DNA of 64,000 nucleotides from Komarekiella atlantica HA4396-MV6 (GTDB lineage: Bacteria > Cyanobacteriota > Cyanobacteriia > Cyanobacteriales > Nostocaceae): the NCBI GenBank assembly GCA_019359395.1, contig JAHHHK010000015.1, positions 62,001 to 126,000 on the forward strand, in the 5' to 3' direction. Within the stretch, counting starts at the first letter, position 1, and each line of letters starts with the position of its first letter. A model generated the notes under the pieces. It searched no databases and was not told where the DNA came from. It was given only the letters and a program-made list of their open reading frames with translations. Below are positions 1-9,125 of the stretch, piece after piece. The position numbers were made by a program, and so were the translations under genes.

Positions 1-3000
1 TCTCAAAAGACTGACTTGCTATAGCCTCAACATCAGCATCGACAAACAAAGAAGTATCTGAGATGATCCGTGTAACGAGTCTGGTTTGATTATTAATTGT
101 GATTGCTTGACCAACTTTTAAGGCTTTGAGAAGCTCAGTATTAGTGCCTGTAATGGCAGTGCGATCGCTCGAAATTGTGCCTGTTCCCTCGCCTTCGTAA
201 GTAAAGGTCGTTCCCGGCGGTAAATCTAAACTGAAAGCAGACTCTAAAACCAGCGATGTATCAGAAAAAATATCTTTAACTTTTATTGATTGCTCACCAA
301 CTTTAATCTCAGCACCCGCTTTCAACTCTCTGGTGAAAACAGTATTGCTGCCTGCAATTATCGTGTCACTACTGGCGATCGTCCCTGTTCCCGCTCCAGA
401 ATATGTAAACGCAACTTCGGATAGCTCATTGGTAAATTTTGTGTTCAGCAGTAGAGTATTGTCTGAATAAATACTATCAATTGTTTGAGTTTCACCATTT
501 ACTGTAATACTTGCACCAACCTTAAGTTCCTTTGTAAAAGCGGTTTTGGTTCCCCGGATGGCGGTGAAATTTCTGGTAAGTGTCCCTAATTCTAGTTGGA
601 GATGATAAGTAAATGCGGTAACTTCAGTGTTAGTTAAGCCTGTATTATTACGTAACCAGCGATCGCCATTATCCCCAGACTGCACAACTCCACCCACATT
701 CAAGACTTCGGCTCGAATGCGCTTACCACTGATAACCACTGGATGCTGAGGCTGTAACCCTTTGACGTACTCGCTCAGCAATACTTTATTTGTCCAGATG
801 GGGTCGAAAAAGATATTTTCTTGCTGTACCGCAACTGTTAACGGATCTTTAGTAAGTGAAAGCGTCTCACTTTGCGCCAGCACCATCGTATCTCGCAGAT
901 TGAATTTCTCTAGCTCTACTGTATGCGTGAGAATTCGCGTGATTTTCGTGTCTAGAGTGAAGTCTTGGCGCTGTGTTTCAACAACATCTTTGATTTTGCA
1001 AAGTTGGAAGCGATTTCCCTGGCGTAACACCACCCAGCTATCAGCAATAATCCGGGGATAGAGTGTGTCCAAATCAATTTGAAAATCTTGCCCTGGTTGG
1101 GGAGTTTGAATATTGTAGTTTGTCCAGCCTGCTTCAGTTACTTTCTCAAAACCAGTAAAAGCAGAACCTACAAAGATTTGATTCGGATTGGCGACAACAG
1201 ATTTTACACAAGCTGTAACGGCAGTCAAGTCAGGATTTTTCGAGGCACTACTAAATGAAGTCCAGTTCTCGCCTTGGTTTGTGGATTGGAAAATGCCGCT
1301 AGCTGTGAATGCAAATAGATCACCAGGTTGCTCGCTTGTTTGGTTGATTGCGATCGCCCACACGTTGGTATCAATTAAACCATTGTTCTTCTGTTCCCAG
1401 TTTCCCCCACTACGCGATCGATAAACTCCATCGCTTGCAGCCACAAACGCATCATTGCCAAATGCTACCAGCGATCGGATTTCCTTGTCTGTATCTGTGA
1501 GATTTGTGGGATTCCAGGTTGCTCCTTGGTCAATCGATTGCAAAATGCCGCGATCAGTTTTGGCAAAGATCAAACCTGGACAAACTGCTAGCGATCGAAC
1601 TACCTGATTAGATAAATTATTTTTACCGTCCCAATTATGCCCTTGATCATTGGAGCGATAGACTCCCACATCCGTCGCCGCAAAGATGTAATTACCGCTA
1701 CTACTCGTTAGCACAAGGGAGGAAGCACCGGGAGAACTGGAAGGACGAAACGCGATGAAAGCCGTTCCAAATGGTAGGTTAATCTCTGCACCATTCGGCA
1801 ACGGCGGCGGCGGATTGCGAAACGAATCGTTGATAATAACTTGCGCTGGATTGGTAGCATTTACCCCCGTGACAAATCTAATTTGTTGCCCGACAACGAT
1901 CGCATCTCCTAGTTGTAGGTTCAAAGGAATAATTCCATCTCCCCTAGTAATCGTTACTGTAGTTGCATTTGTGGATAAAGTTGGTGGCGTGAGGGTGAAA
2001 TTATCGGTTGCTAAAGCGTGAACAACTGTGTTGGGAATGCCTGTGATTTCCGGCTCCGAGGTTTGTGTTCCACCTGCTCCGCTAATTTTGACTTTCACTG
2101 AACCGATGCCAATGGGCGACCAGCTTTCGCCGTCATCTGTGGAGCGAAATACACCACCGCCCGTGCTACCCGCCAACAGTTCCCCATTCGATGTCGCCAA
2201 GATGGTTTGAATACTAAAATTCGTCAGTCCAGTGTTATTCAGCGTCCAGGTTTCGCCGTTGGTTTTGGAGCGAAAAATACCGAGGGGCGTTCCAGCAAAC
2301 AAGGAACCTATTTTGAAATTGGCGACCAGACAACGAATGTCAAAACTCAGCAAGCCTTTATTAACTGACTGCCACTGGGCATTACTCCCAACGTTGTAGC
2401 GATAAACACCACCCTTAATTTTGCCACCGTTTGCCAGCTTAATTTCGTCGGGCATAGTGTCCCACCGGGGAGCGTTGAAGCCAAACAGATTTGCCCGCTG
2501 GCGAAAGGCGATAACGGCAGGGTTGCGGGGTGGTTCTAGGGTAGGGGGTAATTGCCGTTCCCAAGTGACGACGGTGTAACCATCTTTGGTGTTGGGTGTA
2601 ACGGTATCCAGACTGAGCAGATAGTGAGGCTTTTCTGAGTCGTCTCCATCCATTAATAGCAATGCATCACCTGGCTGCAATCCCGTACTCGTACCGTTGA
2701 GATAGAGTTGGCGGGTGTCAGTAATCTTTTGGGAACGGTTGGGACGAGGCTTGAGGGCATTCCATTCCACATGAGCGGTGAAGTCTTCGCTAGTCTCGAA
2801 AGTTTGTGGTAGTTCGTCTTGTTCAGGAATGCTGAGGATTTGTGTACCTTTGGCAATGGTGGCGACGGTGGGAGAACCGGGAGCATCTTCGACGGTAAAC
2901 GCCAAAACTGTACTAGCAGCGACACCCGGATTCAGTTCGTAGCCAATCATCCGCGCTAATTCTAATACTGAGAGCCGTTCAGTGGCGGTGAGTAGATAAC

Positions 3001-3262
3001 CTTCGTTGATGATCCGCTCTTGGTAAAAGGTGAGGACATCGGCAACTACAGCGCAGGCATCCAAGAGGGCGATCGCCGGGTCGTCGTTGGTGCGCGTAAG
3101 CTGGCGGAGGGAGATGCCCTGGGGCTTGTCGGGCGTGACTATGGGGCAAGTGAGGCGGTTAAAGAGGCGATCGCGAAACGAGGCATAGTCTCCAATCCGG
3201 TAACTCAAGGCGTGTAAACCAGGGCGATTGCGTGGTTGTTGCGGTTGTTCGGGACACGTCAT
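1..3262 (-). CDS. Large eCIS baseplate (Cis12/gp7-like) protein with Asp-box propeller, partial
   Basis: The frame is open for 1,087 codons from an ATG at 3262 and leaves the left edge without a stop. The ATG overlaps the TGA of the Cis11 gene (ATGA). The N-terminal ~280 residues resemble 'putative baseplate assembly protein' wedge subunits that sit next to Cis11 in eCIS loci. Residues ~325-665 carry six Asp-box-like motifs (RSNDQGHNW, RSTDDGESW, QSIDQGATW, QSTNQGENW, RSKTNGETW, RSRSGGNW), as in BNR/Ycf48-type beta-propellers. Residues ~880-1087 consist of three ~68-residue beta-rich repeats with TFTY, GTGTI and SDTSL-type signatures. Family role: baseplate wedge. The propeller and repeats probably mediate attachment or anchoring (inference). 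The true C-terminus is outside the window. Confidence 0.8.
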   Translation of the reverse strand, partial: MTCPEQPQQPRNRPGLHALSYRIGDYASFRDRLFNRLTCPIVTPDKPQGISLRQLTRTNDDPAIALLDACAVVADVLTFYQERIINEGYLLTATERLSVLELARMIGYELNPGVAASTVLAFTVEDAPGSPTVATIAKGTQILSIPEQDELPQTFETSEDFTAHVEWNALKPRPNRSQKITDTRQLYLNGTSTGLQPGDALLLMDGDDSEKPHYLLSLDTVTPNTKDGYTVVTWERQLPPTLEPPRNPAVIAFRQRANLFGFNAPRWDTMPDEIKLANGGKIKGGVYRYNVGSNAQWQSVNKGLLSFDIRCLVANFKIGSLFAGTPLGIFRSKTNGETWTLNNTGLTNFSIQTILATSNGELLAGSTGGGVFRSTDDGESWSPIGIGSVKVKISGAGGTQTSEPEITGIPNTVVHALATDNFTLTPPTLSTNATTVTITRGDGIIPLNLQLGDAIVVGQQIRFVTGVNATNPAQVIINDSFRNPPPPLPNGAEINLPFGTAFIAFRPSSSPGASSLVLTSSSGNYIFAATDVGVYRSNDQGHNWDGKNNLSNQVVRSLAVCPGLIFAKTDRGILQSIDQGATWNPTNLTDTDKEIRSLVAFGNDAFVAASDGVYRSRSGGNWEQKNNGLIDTNVWAIAINQTSEQPGDLFAFTASGIFQSTNQGENWTSFSSASKNPDLTAVTACVKSVVANPNQIFVGSAFTGFEKVTEAGWTNYNIQTPQPGQDFQIDLDTLYPRIIADSWVVLRQGNRFQLCKIKDVVETQRQDFTLDTKITRILTHTVELEKFNLRDTMVLAQSETLSLTKDPLTVAVQQENIFFDPIWTNKVLLSEYVKGLQPQHPVVISGKRIRAEVLNVGGVVQSGDNGDRWLRNNTGLTNTEVTAFTYHLQLELGTLTRNFTAIRGTKTAFTKELKVGASITVNGETQTIDSIYSDNTLLLNTKFTNELSEVAFTYSGAGTGTIASSDTIIAGSNTVFTRELKAGAEIKVGEQSIKVKDIFSDTSLVLESAFSLDLPPGTTFTYEGEGTGTISSDRTAITGTNTELLKALKVGQAITINNQTRLVTRIISDTSLFVDADVEAIASQSFE

Positions 3263-5718
3263 AAGCCTCCCTCCAGCAATAATTCAAGTTTGCCTTGTCC
3301 CGGCATATTGGCGTCGTTATCTAGGCGGGCAATTTCCAGCCGCCCAAGGGCAATTCGCCCTAATTCCAGCTCGTTTTGTGGTGGCAATCCCCAGCGCTGA
3401 AAACGCGTTGCGCTAACAGACTGCACACCTACCACCTGCATCGCCTGTGCAATCACCTTGCTGAGATACACCGGCTGACCAAAGCTGAAATTATCAGGAT
3501 GGAAAAACCCCAGCCGTCCTTCGCCCAACACTTTGTTACTGAAGGCATTTAGCAAGGCTTCCTTTACCTGGCTCTGAAAATAATCGGGTTTGACTTGAAC
3601 CTTGAGGGCAATATCCAACGGTATAAAGCTCGGACTTTCGATTTCTACATCCTGACCCGTCAGGCGAAACTGTTCTAAAAAGCTGGTCAATTCTTGTTTG
3701 AACTTCTCATCAATCAGCAAACCACTATGCCGATCTACTGTGATAAAAATCGTGTACCAACTACCCGTCCAGCGACGGGTTGCCAGCGCTTTGGAAACGC
3801 CAGGAAAGCGCTGGACAATTTCGGCATAATCTGCTTCTGTGACTGCTCGTTGCAGTGTCCGAAATGCTTGGGGCGCATAGAGCCGTACTTGCTCAATCGG
3901 TTCTGGGTCAACGCCGCCCTTTGCTGGGAGCGGGTTACGAATGCCGATTGCTTGCAGAACTTCTTGAGAATCCCATGCTTTACAGAAGAGATGAGCGATC
4001 GCCTCTGCTCCCACATTCCCCGCTGTGCCGTTACCAATCCGATAAATTGCCGTCAGGGTAGCGTCTGCTTGGGGCTGTCTACCCACTTGCCCATCACCAA
4101 ACCGCAAATAGGCACGTCCATCATCCTCCATTTCCACAACAAACTCACGGGCAAAGCGATCGCTATTCAGCAAATCTCGCTGGGGATACCAAAAGTTAAT
4201 CTCGTCGGTTGAAGCATCCTGTTCTTCTAGGAAAATGGCAGGCATCACATCACGCATTTCCCACTTCCAAACAGCCGCAGCCGAAGCAGTGGGATTAAAA
4301 GTTAGGCTGCTGCTAGGGTCAAAACGGGAGTCTCGCACTCGTCCCTGTTGAGTCAGCGGTCTTTCCCGCAGACGGGCCCGGTAGCGTTTAGCTGATACCC
4401 AGTCAAGCATCCGTTCTGAGCCATCCACCGTATAGCCGTGATCGACCAGAATAACGTTACCCCGGACGATGCTGATATCGGAGATGGGGCGATCGCCCAC
4501 CATTTGGGAAATGGTAACGGGAAACGGTAATGCATCTTCTTGCGACCACTCAATCTCTACTAGGCTCACATCTTCCAATGGGTCACGATCTAACATTACC
4601 TTTGTCAATCGCACTGCATGACGATGAGTCAAATCGGCATCTGCTGGTTCACCACTCTGCGCTCCTTTGACTTCCTCAATGATCAGCACAGTACCCGGTT
4701 GTAATAGTTGCGCCAGTTTCCCTGTTTCATCCTTCAGTGTGGCAGCGAGCGCCCCCGTAGGCAGCACACAAGTCAGATCACTCCAAGTATAAAAATATAT
4801 TTCATTGCAGGCAGGATCAAGCTTGGTATCCTCCATCGCCTCAAATACCTGCGCTCCCCGGTTAATGGCAATATCAAATTCTTTTGCAGATAGGATGCTG
4901 GGAAGACCAGGCACATTTGTTAAAAAGCGTATTTTTGCAATATTGCGATCGGGCAACGTCACGGTTTGATTCACCCGCAGTGTTACCCAGGTGCGGGCGT
5001 TGCAGCCATCATGCATGGGGTAATTGAGTAGACGGGCATGGCGACGCACCGACACGCGTTTACGAGCAGTTCCCAGATATGATTCCGTTGCCACCGCATC
5101 CTGGAAATAACTGAGATAATCTGCTTTATAAGCTACCAACTCCACCAACATAATCCCTAGGTCAGCGGGACTGCGCTCTTGCCACTGTGGCATTGTCACC
5201 GCCAACCGATCCAGCATCAATTGGCGAAAACTAGCATAATCTTTTGCCAGATAGTCAATCACTGGGGGTAGCAGTGGTTTCGCAGTTGGTTCAGTAGGTG
5301 TCTTACAGTCAAACTCGCTCAAATCTGCCACCTGAAATAAAAATTCTACCTGTGCCAGTTGCGAGTCAAATCCGGTAGGCGGTTTTTCATTGCCGAATGC
5401 TTCCACCAATCGCATTGTGTACGTAAACACGTCTTTAGGTGCTATCACCCCAATCGTTAACAGCCGACTTGAAGCACTCACCGATTCAATGGGAACCTCA
5501 ATCGGCGTTGTTCCCTCAAGCCTTCTTACCTGAATGTTTTCGATAGTTAAAGTATTTTGCTCTAGAATGTGGATGAAATGAACAAACAGCGTTTTTTGAT
5601 CTGTAGCGACTTCTAAATAATCAATGCCATTCAGAATCGGCAGCCCGTCTGCATCCTTGCGTTTACGAACCTCGTTTCGGCGTCGTTCATTTTTACATCG
5701 ATATTGTGTACTAACCAT
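3259..5718 (-). CDS. cis11: Baseplate J/gp6-like wedge protein (Cis11)
   Basis: Predicted baseplate wedge protein of the contractile injection system, 819 aa, like Afp11/gp6/gpJ. Wedges join the spike hub to the sheath and trigger contraction. Visible features are the segment near residues 145-190 (DYLAKDYASFRQLMLDRL, then DLGIMLVELVAYKADYLSYF), typical of eCIS J-type proteins, and a C-terminal half matching the Baseplate_J fold. The frame is open up to an ATG at 5799, but that would overlap the gp25 gene by 89 nt. The ATG at 5718, eight nt inside the end of gp25, is the more natural coupled start. Its stop overlaps the start of the next wedge gene. Confidence 0.9.
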   Translation of the reverse strand: MVSTQYRCKNERRRNEVRKRKDADGLPILNGIDYLEVATDQKTLFVHFIHILEQNTLTIENIQVRRLEGTTPIEVPIESVSASSRLLTIGVIAPKDVFTYTMRLVEAFGNEKPPTGFDSQLAQVEFLFQVADLSEFDCKTPTEPTAKPLLPPVIDYLAKDYASFRQLMLDRLAVTMPQWQERSPADLGIMLVELVAYKADYLSYFQDAVATESYLGTARKRVSVRRHARLLNYPMHDGCNARTWVTLRVNQTVTLPDRNIAKIRFLTNVPGLPSILSAKEFDIAINRGAQVFEAMEDTKLDPACNEIYFYTWSDLTCVLPTGALAATLKDETGKLAQLLQPGTVLIIEEVKGAQSGEPADADLTHRHAVRLTKVMLDRDPLEDVSLVEIEWSQEDALPFPVTISQMVGDRPISDISIVRGNVILVDHGYTVDGSERMLDWVSAKRYRARLRERPLTQQGRVRDSRFDPSSSLTFNPTASAAAVWKWEMRDVMPAIFLEEQDASTDEINFWYPQRDLLNSDRFAREFVVEMEDDGRAYLRFGDGQVGRQPQADATLTAIYRIGNGTAGNVGAEAIAHLFCKAWDSQEVLQAIGIRNPLPAKGGVDPEPIEQVRLYAPQAFRTLQRAVTEADYAEIVQRFPGVSKALATRRWTGSWYTIFITVDRHSGLLIDEKFKQELTSFLEQFRLTGQDVEIESPSFIPLDIALKVQVKPDYFQSQVKEALLNAFSNKVLGEGRLGFFHPDNFSFGQPVYLSKVIAQAMQVVGVQSVSATRFQRWGLPPQNELELGRIALGRLEIARLDNDANMPGQGKLELLLEGGL

Positions 5719-6067
5719 TGCGAGAAAACTCCACAACCTGACGCTCTTGGGTTCGCCGCACCCGGTACTGAACTGTAATCTGTAAACTGGCGTCTTCATT
5801 CTGCACCGCCACCGCCTCTACCTCAATCACCTCCCCTAACCACTGTTCCAGCGACCCTTTTACTAAAAACTCCGTCGCCGCTGCCAGTTCTTCGCTGTTG
5901 GGTGCAAAAATAAGTTGTTGTACACCGCTGCCAAAGTCTGGACGGTTGACTCGCTCCCCCGGCAATGTAAACAACACCTGCTCAATCATTTGGCGAATGT
6001 GCTGCTCTGGGGTTGCATCCGCCACTCGTCCCCGCCCATCAATTTGAAATGGATAGCCAATCTCCAT
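5711..6067 (-). CDS. cis9: gp25-like baseplate wedge protein (Cis9)
   Basis: A 118-aa protein of the GPW_gp25 family. It is the small wedge and sheath-initiator subunit that nucleates sheath polymerisation on the baseplate. The family pattern is clear: N-terminal PFQIDGRGRVA, then an EQHIRQMIEQVLFTLPGERV segment, RPDFGSGVQQLIF, and a C-terminal beta part. Length is normal for the family. It is coupled to the J-like gene downstream by an 8-nt overlap. A 458-bp gap upstream, filled by a hairpin and a 21-bp repeat array, separates it from the PAAR gene. Confidence 0.93.
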   Translation of the reverse strand: MEIGYPFQIDGRGRVADATPEQHIRQMIEQVLFTLPGERVNRPDFGSGVQQLIFAPNSEELAAATEFLVKGSLEQWLGEVIEVEAVAVQNEDASLQITVQYRVRRTQERQVVEFSRNG

Positions 6068-6109
6068 AGTTCTACCAAATTGTCCAAGGATGTATTCTCT
6101 GGGCTATTA

Positions 6110-6140
6110 GATCCCCGACTTCTTAAAGAAGTCGGGGATC
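6110..6140. repeat. 31-bp near-perfect palindrome
   Basis: Arms GATCCCCGACTTCTT (6110-6124) and AAGAAGTCGGGGATC (6126-6140) are perfect inverted copies around one A. In RNA this makes a strong hairpin just upstream of the gp25 gene. Copies of such GATCCCCGACTTC palindromes are common in Nostoc-type genomes. It could act as an RNA processing or attenuation point between PAAR and gp25. Confidence 0.85.
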
Positions 6141-6164
6141 TTACCACCGCAGGGGAGGCAGGGA

Positions 6165-6411
6165 GAGTCTTTGATATTCGTGGACGAGTCTTTGATATTC
6201 GCGGACGAGTCTTTGATATTCGCGGACGAGTCTTTGATATTCGCGGACGAGTCTTTGATATTCGTGGACGAGTCTTTGATATTTGCGGACGAGTCTTTGA
6301 TATTCGCGGACGAGTCTTTGATATTCGCGGACGAGTCTTTGATATTCGCGGACGAGTCTTTGATATTCGTGGACGAGTCTTTGATATTCGCGGACGAGTC
6401 TTTGATACTCG
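6165..6411. repeat. 21-bp tandem array, 12 units (array 1)
   Basis: Twelve units start at 6165 and repeat every 21 bp to 6396; the last is partial. Each has the core GAGTCTTTGATATTCG plus a 5-bp linker, CGGAC or TGGAC. One unit has a T-for-C change in the core (TTTGCG) and the last reads GATACTCG. The array is intergenic between PAAR and gp25. The unit has no stop in several frames, so it gives long spurious ORFs on both strands. The same unit occurs in inverse orientation at 21379-21588. Confidence 0.97.
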
Positions 6412-6525
6412 CAAACCCTGCTCCCCTCAATATGCTTCCACTTTTTCGCATCGCACCCTTACCAATTAAAAATTGCGAATTACGTAGCTTGCTTCTCGCC
6501 GGAGGCGAGTATTACGAATTACGAA

Positions 6526-6849
6526 CTACATCCCCCTAACACGCGGTTGAGCAAGTATGGCAGTCAATGGGGTTCCCGTTGGTACGCAGATTGCCTGACT
6601 ATCTTGAAGTAGTACTGGCAATCCCATGACTTTTACCCGTAATGCCGCCAGAATCCAGTTCCCAACCACGCAGGGGCCGACATTGAGTGGAGGCGGTGGA
6701 TTGGCGCAGCCTGCAATTACATAGGGCGGCCCCTGAGTCACTACTGGCATCCCCATCACCCGGACGCGAGGATTGGGGACGGTGGGTTTTGCTTGTCCCC
6801 CATGCGCGCAAATAACGGTACTACCCACATTTAATAGAAAGCCAGGCAT
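6526..6849 (-). CDS. cis10: PAAR-domain spike tip (Cis10)
   Basis: A 107-aa PAAR-repeat protein, the conical tip that sharpens the VgrG/gp5 spike. It begins MPGFLLNVGSTVICAHGGQA and shows the usual repeating glycine-proline pattern (PRVRVMGMPV, GNWILAALRVKVMGLPVLL) with H and C residues that can bind the central metal. The ATG overlaps the stop of the gp5-like gene by one base (TAATG). The position directly after the spike gene is canonical. Confidence 0.92.
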   Translation of the reverse strand: MPGFLLNVGSTVICAHGGQAKPTVPNPRVRVMGMPVVTQGPPYVIAGCANPPPPLNVGPCVVGNWILAALRVKVMGLPVLLQDSQAICVPTGTPLTAILAQPRVRGM

Positions 6850-7652
6850 TAAATTACCTCCAAAGCGCCATTGTTGACATTGACCGAGATGGGAGAAATT
6901 TTGATATTGGCAGCAGTGTTGCTAAGTTCAATTGCTGCTGGTGAAATTTTTAAACTGGCGGGAGTAACATTCATCTCCATACCAGAAGAACTGAATTTGG
7001 CGGTGGCTGGTAAGTTGCTCAACTCAATTCCAGAGGAAGTGCTGAGTTTGATTGTGGCGGGGGCGCAGGTGAGGTCGATGCTATTAGCGGTAAGTTTGAC
7101 TTCAATTGCAGTTTCTTGGAGTTTGATGTTATCCGCCTGAATGCTGATAGTGGAGTTATTGCGGTTTTTTAACTCAATCACATCAGCCTTAAGTTTAATG
7201 GTGGTTTCATCTTTGTTATTCAGTTCAATGCCGTCGGCGTTGAAGACTAATTTGAGTTTGCGTTCTACTACAGGACTGTCTACCTCTAAGGTGACGCCTT
7301 TGTTTTCTCCCAAATTGCTCCAGGTTAGTGTGATACCCTCAGCCCTAAACACCTGTACCTTAACGGGATCGTCTACTCTGGCATTTTGCGGTAGTTCCCC
7401 TTCGTTCCAGAAACAGCCGCTCCAGATGGGATAATCAGGATCGCCTTTCTCGAATTCCACCCAGACGTTTGTGTTAATTGGGGGAATGGCAAAAAAGCCA
7501 ATATCTTTCCCAGCATAAGGGCTGCTGGGCATTGCCCAACTAACTCGACCTTCTCCATATACTGCTGCCACCTGAACCTGAATCCGACCCAGATGGAGCG
7601 GGTCTTTGTTGGCGGCAACTTTTCCTCGGTACTTACCAAAAAATTGCGGCAT
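6849..7652 (-). CDS. gp5/gpV-like spike protein with OB fold and beta-helix (Cis8 C-terminal module)
   Basis: A 267-aa protein. Residues ~1-95 match the gp5 OB-fold domain of baseplate assembly protein V/VgrG (FFGKYRGKVAANKDPLHLGRIQVQV, shortened here as FFGKYRGKVAANKDPLHLG and IQVQVAAVYG; then NVWVEFEKGDPDYPIWSGCF). Residues ~125-265 form a regular beta-rich repeat (IELNN, IKLKAD, IELKN, ISIQAD, IKLSTSSGIELSN), consistent with a trimeric beta-helical spike. In Afp8 or VgrG this module is fused to the gp27-like hub; here the hub is a separate gene 4 nt upstream. It probably forms the membrane-piercing spike with PAAR at its tip. Confidence 0.88.
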   Translation of the reverse strand: MPQFFGKYRGKVAANKDPLHLGRIQVQVAAVYGEGRVSWAMPSSPYAGKDIGFFAIPPINTNVWVEFEKGDPDYPIWSGCFWNEGELPQNARVDDPVKVQVFRAEGITLTWSNLGENKGVTLEVDSPVVERKLKLVFNADGIELNNKDETTIKLKADVIELKNRNNSTISIQADNIKLQETAIEVKLTANSIDLTCAPATIKLSTSSGIELSNLPATAKFSSSGMEMNVTPASLKISPAAIELSNTAANIKISPISVNVNNGALEVI

Positions 7653-7656
7653 AGAT

Positions 7657-8799
7657 TTATCTCCTCACAGCCGAAATCGTGCTGCCTCGCCCTTCGCGGG
7701 TGATGCTGAAACTTTGTTTGTATTCCCCTTGGCGGAGGCGATGGGTGACGCTTTTGACGTAGTAAGTACCGTCATAGGTGTTGCCGACGCCGCGCAGATT
7801 CACCAGTTCTCGCAACTTTAAGAGTTCGCCGTAGCGCAGAGTATCCAGTTCACCGCTGACGGTAAGAACATTGTCGGTTGATTGGTTGACTATTGCTTGG
7901 GTACGTGCTTGCGCTCTGGCTAGGTCGTGTCCGGTTTCTTCAAATGTCTTGACATGTGGAACACCTTGTGTTCGCTGGAGCTGGAGGGCAGATTGTCGCG
8001 CTAGCGGGGAGCGATCGCTTTTCATCACTTGCAACCGCCGGATCTGGTTTCTCTGGCGTTCTTGAATGCTGCCTTGCATCTGGGTTGCTGATTGAGCATC
8101 AAACTGAAAGTTAATTGAGTCGGCATTGCTAAAGGCTCCCATGTTGACTGTGATTGCTTTTTGAGGATTTGTACCACGTGGGGGCGGCCCCCAGTAGGCA
8201 GTATTCTGTCCGACTCCTGGCCCTGGTGTTACGTAAAATACGTACCCAAATCGATCTGCCAGTAACTCCAGGTATTCCAAATCACTGCCAGATTGGGCTG
8301 GTATACGCTCATTTCGGGAGGGTGCGGCTTCGGCTGGGGGTTTCTGGATATCGGGGATGAGTCTGTACTCTGAGTAGTTGCTGATAATTTTGCGAGCGAT
8401 CGCCGATTCACTCTGTTGCGGATGTTGAATCTTCAGCTTTGACTTAGCCATCATCACGCTCACATCTTCCCCTGTCACCGTGAGTGTAGAGCGTCCTGGC
8501 TCCATACTGGGCGAAAACTCTTGGTGTGTAACGATGCCATCCATTAATACCTGTGCTTTAGCATTCAGTGTAATGACCAGGATGACTCGGTTAAATGGTT
8601 CTAGTAGCGGACTTTGCAGCAACCGATCATCCTGCAAATCGCGTGACCCCGATCGCCCGACTTGAAAAACTATCTGGAACCCTGACCTACCAGCATCCTG
8701 ATGGCTGACTTCCACACTCTGCAAAGCCTCTGTCAACAGCATCGGAGCCAGTTGAGGTGTTTTTTTCCCAATTCGTAGCGTTAAGGTAATTCCGGGCAT
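7657..8799 (-). CDS. gp27/gpD-like hub protein (Cis8 N-terminal module)
   Basis: A 380-aa protein of the phage late control D/VgrG hub family. It should form the trimeric hub that joins spike and inner tube. Typical elements are the N-terminal TLRIGKKTPQL, VEVSHQDAGRSGFQIVFQVG, the ARKIISNYS segment, and SDLEYLELLADRFGYVFYV followed by a large carbohydrate-like beta region. The open frame extends to 8907, but the ATG at 8799 (MPGITLTLRIG) starts right after the upstream stop at 8811 and fits the family N-terminus. The gp5-like spike follows after 4 nt. Confidence 0.87.
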   Translation of the reverse strand: MPGITLTLRIGKKTPQLAPMLLTEALQSVEVSHQDAGRSGFQIVFQVGRSGSRDLQDDRLLQSPLLEPFNRVILVITLNAKAQVLMDGIVTHQEFSPSMEPGRSTLTVTGEDVSVMMAKSKLKIQHPQQSESAIARKIISNYSEYRLIPDIQKPPAEAAPSRNERIPAQSGSDLEYLELLADRFGYVFYVTPGPGVGQNTAYWGPPPRGTNPQKAITVNMGAFSNADSINFQFDAQSATQMQGSIQERQRNQIRRLQVMKSDRSPLARQSALQLQRTQGVPHVKTFEETGHDLARAQARTQAIVNQSTDNVLTVSGELDTLRYGELLKLRELVNLRGVGNTYDGTYYVKSVTHRLRQGEYKQSFSITREGRGSTISAVRR

Positions 8800-8810
8800 T
8801 AGTCGCGTCC

Positions 8811-9113
8811 TTACATCTGAGAAAGTGGTTGGGGAACCGGAATTCGCAACACTTGCACCGACTCTGCTAGTAAATCTTCTGGCTGCATAGCGTTGTTGGC
8901 GTCGCAAACCTGCCAGAACTGCTCCCCTTCTCCCAGTGTTTGCGCCGTGATTAAATCCAGGCGATCGTCCCGTGTTGCCGTGACTTCTAACTGTAGAGGT
9001 AGCATTTCGCCCTGTGGCAAAAAGCGCCGCCGCTTATAAGCAATTTTGCGATCGTCGGCGGTGGTGTACTCAGCAGTTTCCAAGCGGTAATAGCGGCTGT
9101 TGGGGTCGAACAT
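8811..9113 (-). CDS. Small LysM/gpX-like tail protein
   Basis: A 100-aa protein. The segment TLGEGEQFWQVCDANNAM resembles the LysM-like tail protein X fold that binds hub or peptidoglycan, and eCIS loci usually carry such a domain next to Cis7. The N-terminal half (SRYYRLETAEYTTADDRKIA, RRRFLPQGE) is the conserved part of short eCIS proteins in this position. It sits 12 nt downstream of Cis7 and 11 nt upstream of the hub gene. Inference: together with the Cis7-like protein it supplies what Afp7 has in one chain. Confidence 0.7.
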   Translation of the reverse strand: MFDPNSRYYRLETAEYTTADDRKIAYKRRRFLPQGEMLPLQLEVTATRDDRLDLITAQTLGEGEQFWQVCDANNAMQPEDLLAESVQVLRIPVPQPLSQM

Positions 9114-9125
9114 GGGGACAGTAAA

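Noticed and set aside
5719-5799. Longer start for the J-like gene at 5799
   Set aside because: It would overlap gp25 by 89 nt; the ATG at 5718 gives an 8-nt overlap.
6165-6411. CRISPR array
   Set aside because: Units are 21 bp with 5-bp near-identical linkers and no unique spacers; no cas genes are present in the window.
5915-6539. Several long ORFs on both strands (up to 184 codons)
   Set aside because: They are produced by the stop-free 21-bp tandem repeat read in different frames, have no RBS, and encode only the repeat.
8800-8907. Longer start for the gp27-like hub at 8907
   Set aside because: It would overlap the small LysM-like gene by almost 100 nt; the ATG at 8799 fits the family N-terminus.
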